Source: Planctomycetota bacterium
GTDB taxonomy: Bacteria; Planctomycetota; PUPC01; JACPCR01
Reading direction: 5' to 3'
Length of the DNA: 64,000 bases
NCBI GenBank assembly: GCA_027625095.1
Contig: JAQBXN010000017.1
Span: forward strand, 1 to 64,000
A program made the translations under genes and the position numbers. Of the stretch, positions 45,434 to 53,649 are shown piece after piece. Position 1 is the first letter of the stretch. Each line of letters begins with the position of its first letter. The notes beneath the pieces were generated by a model. The model did no database searches. It saw only the letters and a list, made by a program, of their open reading frames with translations, and was not told the origin of the DNA.

Positions 45434-46648
45434 ATGAGTATTTACGAAAAGTTTGGATTGACCCCGATCATTAACGCTTCAGGCGCGGTGACGCGACTCG
45501 GTGGCGCGCCGATGCCGGATGAGGTTCTTAATGCTTTCACGGCGGCGGCTAAGGAATGCGTGCCGCTCGACCACCTTCAAAGCAAAGCGTGTGAAATTAT
45601 CGCCGATGTTACTGGAACTGAGTCCGGCCTCGTTACGGCCGGAGCCGCCGCATCGCTCACACTGGGAGCCGCGGCCATTCTCAGCGGCCTCGATCTTGGG
45701 CGGATGGAACGCCTGCCTCAAACCGACGGCATACCGAATGAATTCGTGATGGCTCGTGAGCAGCGCAATGGATACGACCACTCAGTACGTGCTGCGGGCG
45801 CAAGAATTATTGAGGTCGGCATGAATGAGATTGTCTCAAATGCTGGTGTTCGCCGAACGGAGGTGTGGGAGTACGAAGCGGCTTTCGGGCCGAAAACCGC
45901 GGCTGTGCTTTATGCCTATGGTGCGGATTCGCGTCCGAACTTGCGTGAAGTGGTCGAACTGGCGCATAAGCACAAACTTCCTGTGCTCGTGGATGCTGCA
46001 GGAGAATTGCCACCGAAATCGAATCTGAAATCGATTGCCGCCACTGGTGCCGACCTTGTTGCTTTCAGCGGCGGCAAAGCAATTCGTGGGGTGCAGTCGA
46101 CCGGTATTCTGTGCGGGAAGCGCGATCTCATCAGTGCAGCCGCCCTCCAGATGCTCGATATGGACGACCACTGGGAACTGTGGGAGCCGCCGGCCAATTT
46201 GATCGATAAATCAAAGTTGCCTGGAATTCCTCGTCATGGATTGGGACGAGGATTCAAAGTTTCTAAAGAAGAGATCGTTGCGCTGCTGACCGCGCTGCGG
46301 TTGTTTGTGGATGGCAGCTACGATTCATATTACGAAAGTTCTCTCAAGCTGCTGTGGGGGATTGCGAGTGCTCTGGAAGGCTCCCCGGTAGAGTGTTCTA
46401 TCCAGGAAGATCCCAACGGGGAGCGTTTGCCATTGCTTACTGTGTCTATCGACGAGACCGCTGTTGGGACGACGGCGATGGCAATCTGTGGTGATCTACG
46501 AAAAGGGAATCCGCCCATCTACCTTGGGCACGGGGCATTGAGCGAAGGCAAGCTCACGGTGAATCCGCTACATCTGAATGAAGGGAGCGCGGCAGCGATT
46601 GGAGTGGCTTTGCGAAAGCAGGTAGGTGAGAGCAGGGAGGGCAGATGA
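45434..46648 (+). CDS. SelA/DgaE-like PLP-dependent lyase
   Basis: The 404-residue protein has a fold-type I PLP enzyme body of the selenocysteine-synthase-like family: INASGAVTRLGGAPM at the N-terminus, GLVTAGAAASLTLGAAA for phosphate contact, VDAAGELPP, and PLP lysine K215 in FSGGKAIRG. Relatives such as DgaE deaminate D-glucosaminate-6-phosphate. No selB or tRNA-Sec is visible, and it lacks the long N-terminal domain of true SelA, so a sugar-acid ammonia-lyase is more likely than Sec synthesis. It is linked to Gfo/Idh and sugar isomerase genes. Confidence 0.85.
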   Translation: MSIYEKFGLTPIINASGAVTRLGGAPMPDEVLNAFTAAAKECVPLDHLQSKACEIIADVTGTESGLVTAGAAASLTLGAAAILSGLDLGRMERLPQTDGIPNEFVMAREQRNGYDHSVRAAGARIIEVGMNEIVSNAGVRRTEVWEYEAAFGPKTAAVLYAYGADSRPNLREVVELAHKHKLPVLVDAAGELPPKSNLKSIAATGADLVAFSGGKAIRGVQSTGILCGKRDLISAAALQMLDMDDHWELWEPPANLIDKSKLPGIPRHGLGRGFKVSKEEIVALLTALRLFVDGSYDSYYESSLKLLWGIASALEGSPVECSIQEDPNGERLPLLTVSIDETAVGTTAMAICGDLRKGNPPIYLGHGALSEGKLTVNPLHLNEGSAAAIGVALRKQVGESREGR

Positions 46649-46665
46649 CCCGTTCGGCAGGTCTT

Positions 46666-46701
46666 CAAACAGTTCGCGCACCCGTCTTCGTCCTGGTCTT
46701 C
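46666..46701. repeat. CAAACAGTTC end motif plus hexamer tract, left copy
   Basis: CAAACAGTTCGCGCACCC (46666-46683) is followed by a TCTTCGTCCTGGTCTTCG tract. The end motif is shared with 18909-18929 and 47312-47334. The hexamer tract is inverted relative to the one at 47335. Confidence 0.55.
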
Positions 46702-46770
46702 GTGGAGGGAAGGAACTGTTTCCAGGTGGTGAAACTGCCGTCCACTGCAAAGCTGAGCGCTCATAGAATA

Positions 46771-47041
46771 GGCTTCCAGATTCGTTCGTAAAAAGTCGAT
46801 CACGCCCCGAAGGGGCAGAAACATGCCAGCCCAGGGCAACGCCCTGGGTTATCAGAAACGGTCACGCTTGAGCCCTGAAAGGGCGGCACAAATCGCTGAC
46901 AGATATCATGTTGTGTCGCCCTTACAGGGCTAGGATTGCCTTCTTGATCTCTTCCCAGGGCGTTGCCCTGGGCTGGCATGTTTTGGCCTTACAGGCCGGA
47001 AATCGGCTGACCGCGACTTTTTACGAACGAATCTTCCAGCC
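46771..47041. repeat. 271-bp long palindromic element
   Basis: The outer arms 46771-46797 and 47014-47041 are inverted (GATTCGTTCGTAAAAAGTCG core identical). Inside is a perfect 30-bp inverted pair at 46819-46848 and 46954-46983 (AAACATGCCAGCCCAGGG and on, containing the palindrome CCAGGGCAACGCCCTGG). An inner pair follows at about 46869-46889 and 46909-46929 (GCCCTGAAAGGGC type). The whole element could fold into one cruciform. It contains no coding sequence. The GCCCTGAAAGGGC units resemble those around the transposase at the left edge. Confidence 0.7.
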
Positions 47042-47123
47042 TGCTCAGTTCGAGAGTGTTTTCGAGTGGCAACGGATACGGGACAGAACGACATTTGTAG
47101 CTTGCGCTACAAATGCCTGGACA

Positions 47124-47278
47124 GGCTTCCAGATTCCTCCGTAAAAAGTCCCAAATTCAAAAACTACCCCTTACGGAATGGTCAATTTCAATTTGTACCT
47201 GCCCCTGAGTATGAAACAGGGGGCTCCACGAACCCCATTCTTCTGATAAAGGACTTTTTACGGAGGAATCTGGCAGCC
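47124..47278. repeat. 155-bp element sharing the terminal sequence of 46771-47041
   Basis: The arms 47124-47151 (GGCTTCCAGATTCCTCCGTA, AAAAGTCC) and 47251-47278 are inverted copies. The arm is a variant of the arm at 46771 (CTCC in place of GTTC). The interior is unrelated to the neighbour's. Just outside, 47091-47115 holds a small palindrome (ATTTGTAGC...GCTACAAAT). Confidence 0.65.
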
Positions 47279-47311
47279 TATCTTGCGAAGTGTCCTACGA
47301 AAGAGTTCTCA

Positions 47312-47365
47312 CACCGCAAACAGTTCCTGCACCCGACGAAGACTAGGACGAAGACTAAGACAAAG
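47312..47365. repeat. CAAACAGTTC end motif plus hexamer tract, right copy
   Basis: CACCGCAAACAGTTC-CTGCACCC (47312-47334) is almost identical to 18907-18929. It is followed by GACGAAGACTAGGACGAAGA, CTAAGACAAAG, a 6-bp-step tract. With 46666-46701 it brackets the two palindromic elements. The rest of the gap 46649-47395 has no gene. Confidence 0.55.
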
Positions 47366-47395
47366 AAAAGTCAACGGGCAAAGATCTTCCCCCAA

Positions 47396-48751
47396 CTAAA
47401 AAACGGGCGGTTTGTATGCCTGTGCTGCAAACATGTGACTGAAGCGCTCTATGAGCTGCTCTCGTGTCATGCCGTTGGCAGTTTCAGATAGCCGGGCGGC
47501 AAATTTCTCATCCTGCAGATCCTGCTCATCGATTCGGAACATGTATTTACGCGCAACCTGGTACGACTCTGAATTGATATCCACCAGGCGTGGTTTGACT
47601 TTGCCCTTATCGTCGAGAGGGAGATCCTCATACCGAATTGGATTCGTCGACCCATTTTCGAGTGAGATCAGGTAGCCTGATTTGCCGGACATCAACAGGC
47701 GCGTAGCTGCGTAGCCCATATCTCGCGTGTACTCCACGTCGAATGGGATTGGATGGTGACACCGCAGTTCGTAACCGATGTCCTTAACTACAATACCGTC
47801 CGTGAGTTTTGGGCCGCCGTTGAAGGTGAAATGGTCCAGGCGACTCTGAACTTTCAATTGCAACGCCCGGCCGAGTTGGATGTCTCCAAGTTTGAGATGG
47901 CCGTGGGCGTCGTAACCGATTGTCGCCAGGCCATCTTCTTCCATTTCCTTCAAAGATGCGTCGCTTAATCTCCCGATGACACCTTCCGCGATGACCGCAA
48001 CCCCATCGAGCCGGGCCCTGGGTTTGGTGGCGCGCACGAGCATCGAACAGATCAAAGTATCGGCAACGTCATCGAGGGTGAGGTCGGCATTTTCTTTGAA
48101 TTCTTCAGGAATAATGCAGCAGGTAGCTCCGGCGCCTTTTGCCACATGCAGGGCCAGATGACCGGCGGTGCGTCCCATCATGATGACAAAAACCCAACGA
48201 TTGGTTGCCTTGGCATCGTAGGAAAGGCTGTTAACGATCTCGGTCCCGACGTGACGTGCTGTCTCGAATCCAAAAGTTGGTGTATTGGCTGCAAGAGGTA
48301 AATCGTTGTCGATAGTCTTGGGGACATGGGCTACTCCGATGGCGCCGGCCGCGGCGTCGCGAATCCGGCGGGAAGATGTCAGGGTGTCATCGCCGCCAAT
48401 CGTCAGCAGAAAATTAATTCCGAGGTCTTTTAGATTCTTGACAGCTTTCCCAAGCTCGTGATCTGCCGGGCGTCTTCTGGAGGTTCTGAGAATGGATCCG
48501 CCTTCCCAGTGAATGCGGGTCAAGTCGTTATACGAGAGGAGTCTGGCCGGCCCGGTTGCGTCATGAAGGTCAATATTTTCATGGTCACAGATGGACTCAA
48601 ATCCGTCGTACAAAGCGACGACTTCGAATTCATTATCCAGGGCTTCGATCCCGGCACCTGAGATGACACCATTTATGCCCGGTGCCGGCCCGCCGCCTAC
48701 AAGAATGGCCATACGGCCCTTGGGCATTTCGATTCTGCCAGTTTTTTTCAT
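47396..48751 (-). CDS. pfp: 6-phosphofructokinase, pyrophosphate-dependent type
   Basis: About 451 residues from ATG 48751 with AAGGAAG upstream; an earlier in-frame start at 48829 is unlikely. GGDDT (119-123), where ATP enzymes have GGDGS, and PKTIDND (144-150) are the residues associated with PPi use. MMGRTAGHLAL supplies the fructose-6-phosphate-binding MGR motif. It interconverts fructose-6-phosphate and fructose-1,6-bisphosphate reversibly with pyrophosphate, which saves ATP and allows use in gluconeogenesis. It is encoded alone. Confidence 0.9.
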   Translation of the reverse strand: MKKTGRIEMPKGRMAILVGGGPAPGINGVISGAGIEALDNEFEVVALYDGFESICDHENIDLHDATGPARLLSYNDLTRIHWEGGSILRTSRRRPADHELGKAVKNLKDLGINFLLTIGGDDTLTSSRRIRDAAAGAIGVAHVPKTIDNDLPLAANTPTFGFETARHVGTEIVNSLSYDAKATNRWVFVIMMGRTAGHLALHVAKGAGATCCIIPEEFKENADLTLDDVADTLICSMLVRATKPRARLDGVAVIAEGVIGRLSDASLKEMEEDGLATIGYDAHGHLKLGDIQLGRALQLKVQSRLDHFTFNGGPKLTDGIVVKDIGYELRCHHPIPFDVEYTRDMGYAATRLLMSGKSGYLISLENGSTNPIRYEDLPLDDKGKVKPRLVDINSESYQVARKYMFRIDEQDLQDEKFAARLSETANGMTREQLIERFSHMFAAQAYKPPVF

Positions 48752-48959
48752 GGACTGAACTTCCTTAATGTTCTGACTGATGAGTGGATTCGTCTTGCGA
48801 CATGCCGATCCCCGATCAGCTTTTCTCAAAAGGTCTGTTACGCAGAGTTATTGTAATGATCGGGACGCTCTCATGGCCGAACTCTGATGCCGTTCGGCTC
48901 AAATGTCACGCTATTCTTGAGCGGGCGGCCAGTTTAACAAATCGATTTGGAATTTCGTT

Positions 48960-50201
48960 TTATTCTTTCTTGCCAATCGATTCTTCCACAACCGGGCGGT
49001 ACGTGCCCGTCTCGTCGTCCCTGACGCTGCGGACGCTAAGGGTCACGCTCCCGTGATGAAGGCACTGGACGGAGGCCGTCTTGAGTCGGTCAGCCACCGA
49101 GGTGGCATTAACTTCCATGTTGAGGATGTAGCTCTGCTCCTTGGCAGCATCTTTGTAGATGGGGCAACTGAACAGACTGTCAATGGTTTTGGGGGATTTC
49201 GAGCTGATCGGATCGCGGCCGTACGGCGTGATTGTCAGGCCTCGGGTGTTGAACAGGTCCACAATGTAATTCCTGTAAGCAGACATATCCTGGGGTACGC
49301 TCTGGGTGGCCGCAGCCTCATCAAGCAGCAGGCCAATTAATGACAGGTTTTCACGGCACTGAAATTTCGGGCTCGGCCGAAGGGACTTCAGGTAAGCGAG
49401 CCACTTGGATTCGAAACCGGTCATGTTCGTGCCGAATGCTTTTCGAAATGCGGCTAGCGCCGCCTCACCTTTATTCAGGTAGCGAAGGTAACTGATGAGG
49501 GCCTTGCGATACTTCCCCCGGTCGGCGTAAACGAGGAAGTGAACCACAGACCAGGATTCCTGATACTCAGCCATGGCGAGCATTCGGTCGGTCTGCACGT
49601 TCGCGCCCCATTGACGATGATCCATCTCGACGAGGTCGCTCAGGCTTATCCATTTGTCCGCATTCCGGACATTGTTCAATACATGAAGTCGATAACTTGG
49701 GATCTCGCCGATTTCGAACTTCCGGTTCGCCCAGGTCGCATCCTCGAAGAGTTGGGCCATCCCCTCAGACACCCACGGGCGCATGAACTGGATACCTCCG
49801 AGGAACGCGTCCGTGAACTGATGGAAACCTTCGTGGTAGACGGTCCTGAGAACTTCTTCATTGGTCATCGGGCCTACGTAAGCGGCGAGCAGTTTCTTTC
49901 GAGGAATGTAAATACCAGCGGTTCCGGCAAGATTCGGCCCTACGAGTTTGAGGTAGTCCTCCTTCTCTTTGTAGATTTGGACATCAAAGCGCTCATTGAT
50001 CTTGCCGCCGAAATCGCTCAGGCGGCGATAGTACTCCCCGAAAATTGCCTCCAGATGCATCGCTACTTCCTGGGTAAAGGCAGCACTGACGTCGCACTGA
50101 AGATTGTAATGCGCGGTCCGCCTCTCATGGACTTTGCCGCTGAAGTTGCCTTCAGCAAACAGTGACGAACTCAAGAGGATGAATGCGAAGGTGAATTTCA
50201 T
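48960..50201 (-). CDS. Secreted gluzincin-like metalloprotease family protein (DUF1570-like)
   Basis: 413 residues from ATG 50201, beginning with signal peptide MKFTFAFILLSSSLFA. The zinc motif H123-E124-G-F-H127 is followed by WVSEGMAQLFE, with E146 placed as third ligand. Helical and TPR-like residues follow (YLNKGEAALAAFRKAFG, FESKWLAYLKSLRP). The arrangement fits the M1/M61-type gluzincins grouped as DUF1570 in PVC genomes. It probably acts outside the cytoplasm. Substrate unknown. Confidence 0.78.
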   Translation of the reverse strand: MKFTFAFILLSSSLFAEGNFSGKVHERRTAHYNLQCDVSAAFTQEVAMHLEAIFGEYYRRLSDFGGKINERFDVQIYKEKEDYLKLVGPNLAGTAGIYIPRKKLLAAYVGPMTNEEVLRTVYHEGFHQFTDAFLGGIQFMRPWVSEGMAQLFEDATWANRKFEIGEIPSYRLHVLNNVRNADKWISLSDLVEMDHRQWGANVQTDRMLAMAEYQESWSVVHFLVYADRGKYRKALISYLRYLNKGEAALAAFRKAFGTNMTGFESKWLAYLKSLRPSPKFQCRENLSLIGLLLDEAAATQSVPQDMSAYRNYIVDLFNTRGLTITPYGRDPISSKSPKTIDSLFSCPIYKDAAKEQSYILNMEVNATSVADRLKTASVQCLHHGSVTLSVRSVRDDETGTYRPVVEESIGKKE

Positions 50202-50378
50202 GAGCTGGATCTGGGATAAATGGAGTGAGGGGCAAGGGCTAAGAGTGATTGCTTCCTTCTGTTGCACCGCCCTGGCAAAGGAAGCATCTTGCCTTTCCTC
50301 AAGTGAGAAAACCTCACCCGGGCAGGCGGGACGCTTCCATTTCCAAGGAGCGGACGGGGCTCACTCTCTGATCTCCAA

Positions 50379-51074
50379 TTATCCTTCAATTTCTTTTTTC
50401 ATAATGAACAGATAATTGAATCCGCGCATGAAGAAATTGCCGTTGATGGCCTCGCGATGCCAATTGCCCTTTTTCAGATTCTTATTGTGACGAACCACAG
50501 AAATGATATCGACGGGGGTGAATTGCTCTCGCAGGAGGGAATACAGATCGAAACCGATCGGACAGAAGGGTTTCTTCTTCCGATACGAATCTGAGCAATA
50601 GAGAGCCATGTAACGGCGATTACGCATGACGCGATGTATCTCTGAAATGACCTGGCCCATCGATTCGTAGTACCGGGGGTCCAGGGCATCAAGATTGCCG
50701 ATGCAGCGTGGGTCGTCAGAGTATTCGATGTGGGTCGAGTAGGGTGGATCAATAAATACAAAATCAGCCTTGCCGTCTTCCAGAGGCATTTTGCGGGCGT
50801 CACACTTACTGATGTCCGGCCGCAGCGGAGTAAGGTCGTAACCGAGCGCGCGTCGATTCATTTCTCGTGCCACGTCGAGAGTTGTGCCGCTGCCGCACAT
50901 GGGATCGATCACAAGATCGTTCTTGCGTGTGTATCGTTCGAGCAGATTCCAGATTACCCAGGACGGTGTTGCGCCCTTGTATGACTGGTCGCCCTGTATT
51001 GAGTTGCCGTAATGCTGGGAGGGATATTCCCAGAGAGTTGTGGTCTGAATATCGAGTTCAGGTTTCCTCGCCAT
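50379..51074 (-). CDS. DNA methyltransferase (N4/N6, beta-type motif order)
   Basis: 231 residues. The catalytic motif DPPY (109-112) comes after the AdoMet motif DPMCGSGTT (57-65). In many N4/N6 enzymes of the beta class the order is reversed, so this short protein looks like a circularly permuted or gamma-ordered relative of the PF01555/UPF0020 type. No target-recognition insert is obvious. DPPY permits N6-adenine or N4-cytosine methylation; RNA as substrate cannot be excluded. It starts 1 bp after the stop of the unknown gene 51076-52059 (TGAGATG), showing coupled translation. No recognisable restriction nuclease is adjacent. Confidence 0.8.
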   Translation of the reverse strand: MARKPELDIQTTTLWEYPSQHYGNSIQGDQSYKGATPSWVIWNLLERYTRKNDLVIDPMCGSGTTLDVAREMNRRALGYDLTPLRPDISKCDARKMPLEDGKADFVFIDPPYSTHIEYSDDPRCIGNLDALDPRYYESMGQVISEIHRVMRNRRYMALYCSDSYRKKKPFCPIGFDLYSLLREQFTPVDIISVVRHNKNLKKGNWHREAINGNFFMRGFNYLFIMKKEIEG

Positions 51075-51075
51075 C

Positions 51076-52059
51076 TCAACCGTTCTCCAGAATACGCACC
51101 ATCATGAAAAACTCGGCGGTCCGTTTTGGCCCGCTTGCGTTTGTCATCGCACGGAAGGACGCGGCCAACTTACGTGCCCTGAATGAATTGAACATGGCCT
51201 CAGGATTAGGAACCCCTGAAAGGAGCGGGTCGGACTCCAAATTGAGAATCTGCTTGACCCAATTGCTGTCTATCACAGTGAGTTCGCGTAGATTCATTTC
51301 TTTTCGCAATTTATTGATCTGCTCGTGGCAGAGACCGAACAGGAATTCTTCAAATGCCTGGCGTTCTCCGGTAGTGCTCTCACCGAGAAAAAGCTCCATG
51401 AAGTGCGGTTCACTCGCTGAGGACATCAGCCGCATGATCTCCATACTGCCCATCAAAGTGCCGTAATCGAGGACGAGTTTACTGCGCGCCTGCCAGGCCG
51501 ATTCCAGCACGGGACAGAAATCATCAATCTCGAGTTGAATGGTGTCCTCCCAGAAATTGATCAGCATGTTGCTCGCACTCTCCCTGACGTCAGTATTCGC
51601 CTCATGATCCGTCGTGATTTGGCTCAGAAGATCTTCCGCGAGGAGCGTATAGATTGACTGCGCTATCTCCACGATCACCGCTTCCTTTAGATTCACCGTA
51701 TGTGTATCCGGCGTGACTGAATTTAAGGCGATATCGAGCCCGCGGAAAAGGTGAGTCTTCGCATAAATGAAGTCACGCGCGATCCGAATCTTGAGCGGAA
51801 AGTCTAACGGCGATGCCGGCTGATCATTGGTGAGGTACTGGACCAGAGTGTCGCGGTTCCGGTGGCTCTGACCAAACTGGCTCTCTGAATTCAACGATGG
51901 GAAGGAGCGGACGAGTTCGCCCAGTTGTGAAAGGCGAGTCAGGTTAGCCCAAATCACCTCCTTGCAGTCTGAGGAGTTTTCAAGCACCTCCAGAACATTC
52001 TGAATGACTTTCAGCTCCTTTACATCAAAGAGATGTCTGGGTATTTCGAGCAGATTCAA
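51076..52059 (-). CDS. Unknown helical protein coupled to the DNA methyltransferase
   Basis: 327 residues from TTG 52059 (GAGAATGAGAT upstream). The sequence is almost wholly alpha-helical, with Leu and Glu heptad-like patterns and no signal peptide or membrane helix. No PD-(D/E)xK, HNH or GIY-YIG nuclease motif was found. Its stop is separated by a single base from the methyltransferase ATG. Candidates are a specificity factor, a partner that regulates the methylase, or a restriction enzyme of unfamiliar fold; none is supported by a motif. Confidence 0.75.
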   Translation of the reverse strand: MNLLEIPRHLFDVKELKVIQNVLEVLENSSDCKEVIWANLTRLSQLGELVRSFPSLNSESQFGQSHRNRDTLVQYLTNDQPASPLDFPLKIRIARDFIYAKTHLFRGLDIALNSVTPDTHTVNLKEAVIVEIAQSIYTLLAEDLLSQITTDHEANTDVRESASNMLINFWEDTIQLEIDDFCPVLESAWQARSKLVLDYGTLMGSMEIMRLMSSASEPHFMELFLGESTTGERQAFEEFLFGLCHEQINKLRKEMNLRELTVIDSNWVKQILNLESDPLLSGVPNPEAMFNSFRARKLAASFRAMTNASGPKRTAEFFMMVRILENG

Positions 52060-52133
52060 ATCTCATTCTCAAATGAAAAAATTTCGCTCACCCGCGTCGC
52101 AAGCGAGCCGTTATTGTAACAGTTCCGCTATAG

Positions 52134-53234
52134 TCACAATTTCTCAGCCGCATGCAATTGCGACAGCAGAATCTTTCTTATCTGGTTCGGAGCGGAAGGC
52201 ATGGCGAACCTGGAAAGGCTGGCAGGTCTCACCCAGCGGATATCCTCGTAATCCGCACACGCAGCCTGCCCGCGAGCCGTGCAGAGAAATACGTCCACAG
52301 AAAACCGGCGGTGCATTATCGAGTGTTTGAGGGTCATCAGGGTTTCATTTGTATCAGCATGAAGACTGAGATGTTCAAGAAGTCTCTTTTTAAGGAAAAC
52401 GGCGGAAGGCTGTTTGTCTTCGTTTTCATAGCTCGGGAATTCCCACATTCCGCCATTCACGGCATCGGATGGGCGTTTGCAGATCAGGATCGATCCGCTT
52501 CTTATTACGACGGCTGCGACGACATCCACCAAACTGGATTTCTGCCCCACGGGCATCTCTGGGAATCGTCCTGTTGTGCCATTGGTAAAGGCTCCGCATT
52601 GTGATCGCACCGGGCATCGGGGACAGGAAGGCGATTTCGGTGAACAGACCAGCGCGCCCAGTTCCATCAGTGACTGGTTGAATTCACCGGCCTTCTTCGG
52701 CGGTATAAGTTCGGATGACAGCCTCCAGAGTTGCTTGTTCGTCTGTCCTTTTGTCGGATCCCCACCAAGCTCGAAAACCCGGCAGAGCACGCGTCCCACA
52801 TTGCCGTCTAATATGGGGACAGGCTGATCAAAAGCGATGCTCAGGATGGCCCCGGCGGTATAGCGACCGACTCCAGGCAAGGCCAGGACTGCATCCAGAG
52901 TTGCCGGAAACACTCCGTTGTGGTCATTCAGAATGATGCCGGCGCCCTTATGGAGGAACCGGGCTCGACGATAGTAACCCAGGCCGGCCCAGAGCTTGAG
53001 CACCTCGTCAATATCGGATTCGGCCAGTGAACGGATGTCAGGAAAGCGCTTCATGAACCTTTCGAAATACCCCAGCACGGTGGCTACCTGCGTTTGCTGC
53101 AGCATGGCCTCGGAGACCCAGATGGCGTAAGGGTCCTTGGTGCGACGGAACGGCAGGTCACGCTTGTGTCTGCCGAACCATTTCAAAAGATTCCGAGAAA
53201 ATTGAGTAGTGTCGAGTACATCCGGCAGAGTCAT
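52134..53234 (-). CDS. mutY: A/G-specific adenine DNA glycosylase
   Basis: 366 residues. The helix-hairpin-helix LPGVGRYTAGA (119-129), catalytic E42 (SEAMLQQTQ) and D143 (ILDGNVGRVL), and the iron-sulfur cysteines C197, C204, C207 and C213 are all present. The C-terminal Nudix-like domain recognises 8-oxoguanine. It removes adenine mispaired with oxidised guanine. It follows an FKBP gene by 5 bp on the same strand. Confidence 0.95.
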   Translation of the reverse strand: MTLPDVLDTTQFSRNLLKWFGRHKRDLPFRRTKDPYAIWVSEAMLQQTQVATVLGYFERFMKRFPDIRSLAESDIDEVLKLWAGLGYYRRARFLHKGAGIILNDHNGVFPATLDAVLALPGVGRYTAGAILSIAFDQPVPILDGNVGRVLCRVFELGGDPTKGQTNKQLWRLSSELIPPKKAGEFNQSLMELGALVCSPKSPSCPRCPVRSQCGAFTNGTTGRFPEMPVGQKSSLVDVVAAVVIRSGSILICKRPSDAVNGGMWEFPSYENEDKQPSAVFLKKRLLEHLSLHADTNETLMTLKHSIMHRRFSVDVFLCTARGQAACADYEDIRWVRPASLSRFAMPSAPNQIRKILLSQLHAAEKL

Positions 53235-53239
53235 TGTCT

Positions 53240-53587
53240 CTACTTGAGCGCCAGCAGTTCTACTTCAAAAATCAGGGTCGCATTCGGCGGAATCGCCCCG
53301 CTTGCACCCCGTGCCCCGTAGCCAAGCTCCGGCGGGATCGTGAGCTTGCGTTTGCCGCCGATCTTCATCCCCGCCACGCCTTCATCCCACCCCTTGATGA
53401 CCTGCCCGGCGCCGAGTTTGAATCCAAAAGGAGCGTTCCCTCGCTTACTGGTCGAATCGAACATCTTGCCATCAGTGAGCCACCCCGTGTAGAGGACTGA
53501 GACCGCATTGCCCGGCGCTGCGACCCGGCCACTGCCCTCCTTGAGGTCCGTGTAAGTTAATCCGCTGTCTGTTGTGATTTCTTCCAT
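53240..53587 (-). CDS. FKBP-type peptidyl-prolyl isomerase
   Basis: 115 residues comprising one plain FKBP domain: VSVLYTGWLTDGKMFDSTSK, FKLGAGQVIKGWDEGVAGMK, KLTIPPELGYG and IPPNATLIFEVELL hold the usual active-site aromatic and hydrophobic residues. There is no signal peptide, so it is cytoplasmic. It is transcribed just upstream of mutY. Confidence 0.94.
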   Translation of the reverse strand: MEEITTDSGLTYTDLKEGSGRVAAPGNAVSVLYTGWLTDGKMFDSTSKRGNAPFGFKLGAGQVIKGWDEGVAGMKIGGKRKLTIPPELGYGARGASGAIPPNATLIFEVELLALK

Positions 53588-53649
53588 CGCGGGCTCCTTG
53601 AATGCCTGGGTACATGTGTTTGGTATCGAGCGGGGAAAGCTAACAGAGA

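Noticed and set aside
45434-46648. Selenocysteine synthase SelA
   Set aside because: It is shorter than SelA at the N-terminus, has no selB or tRNA-Sec nearby, and sits with sugar enzymes; a DgaE-like lyase fits better.
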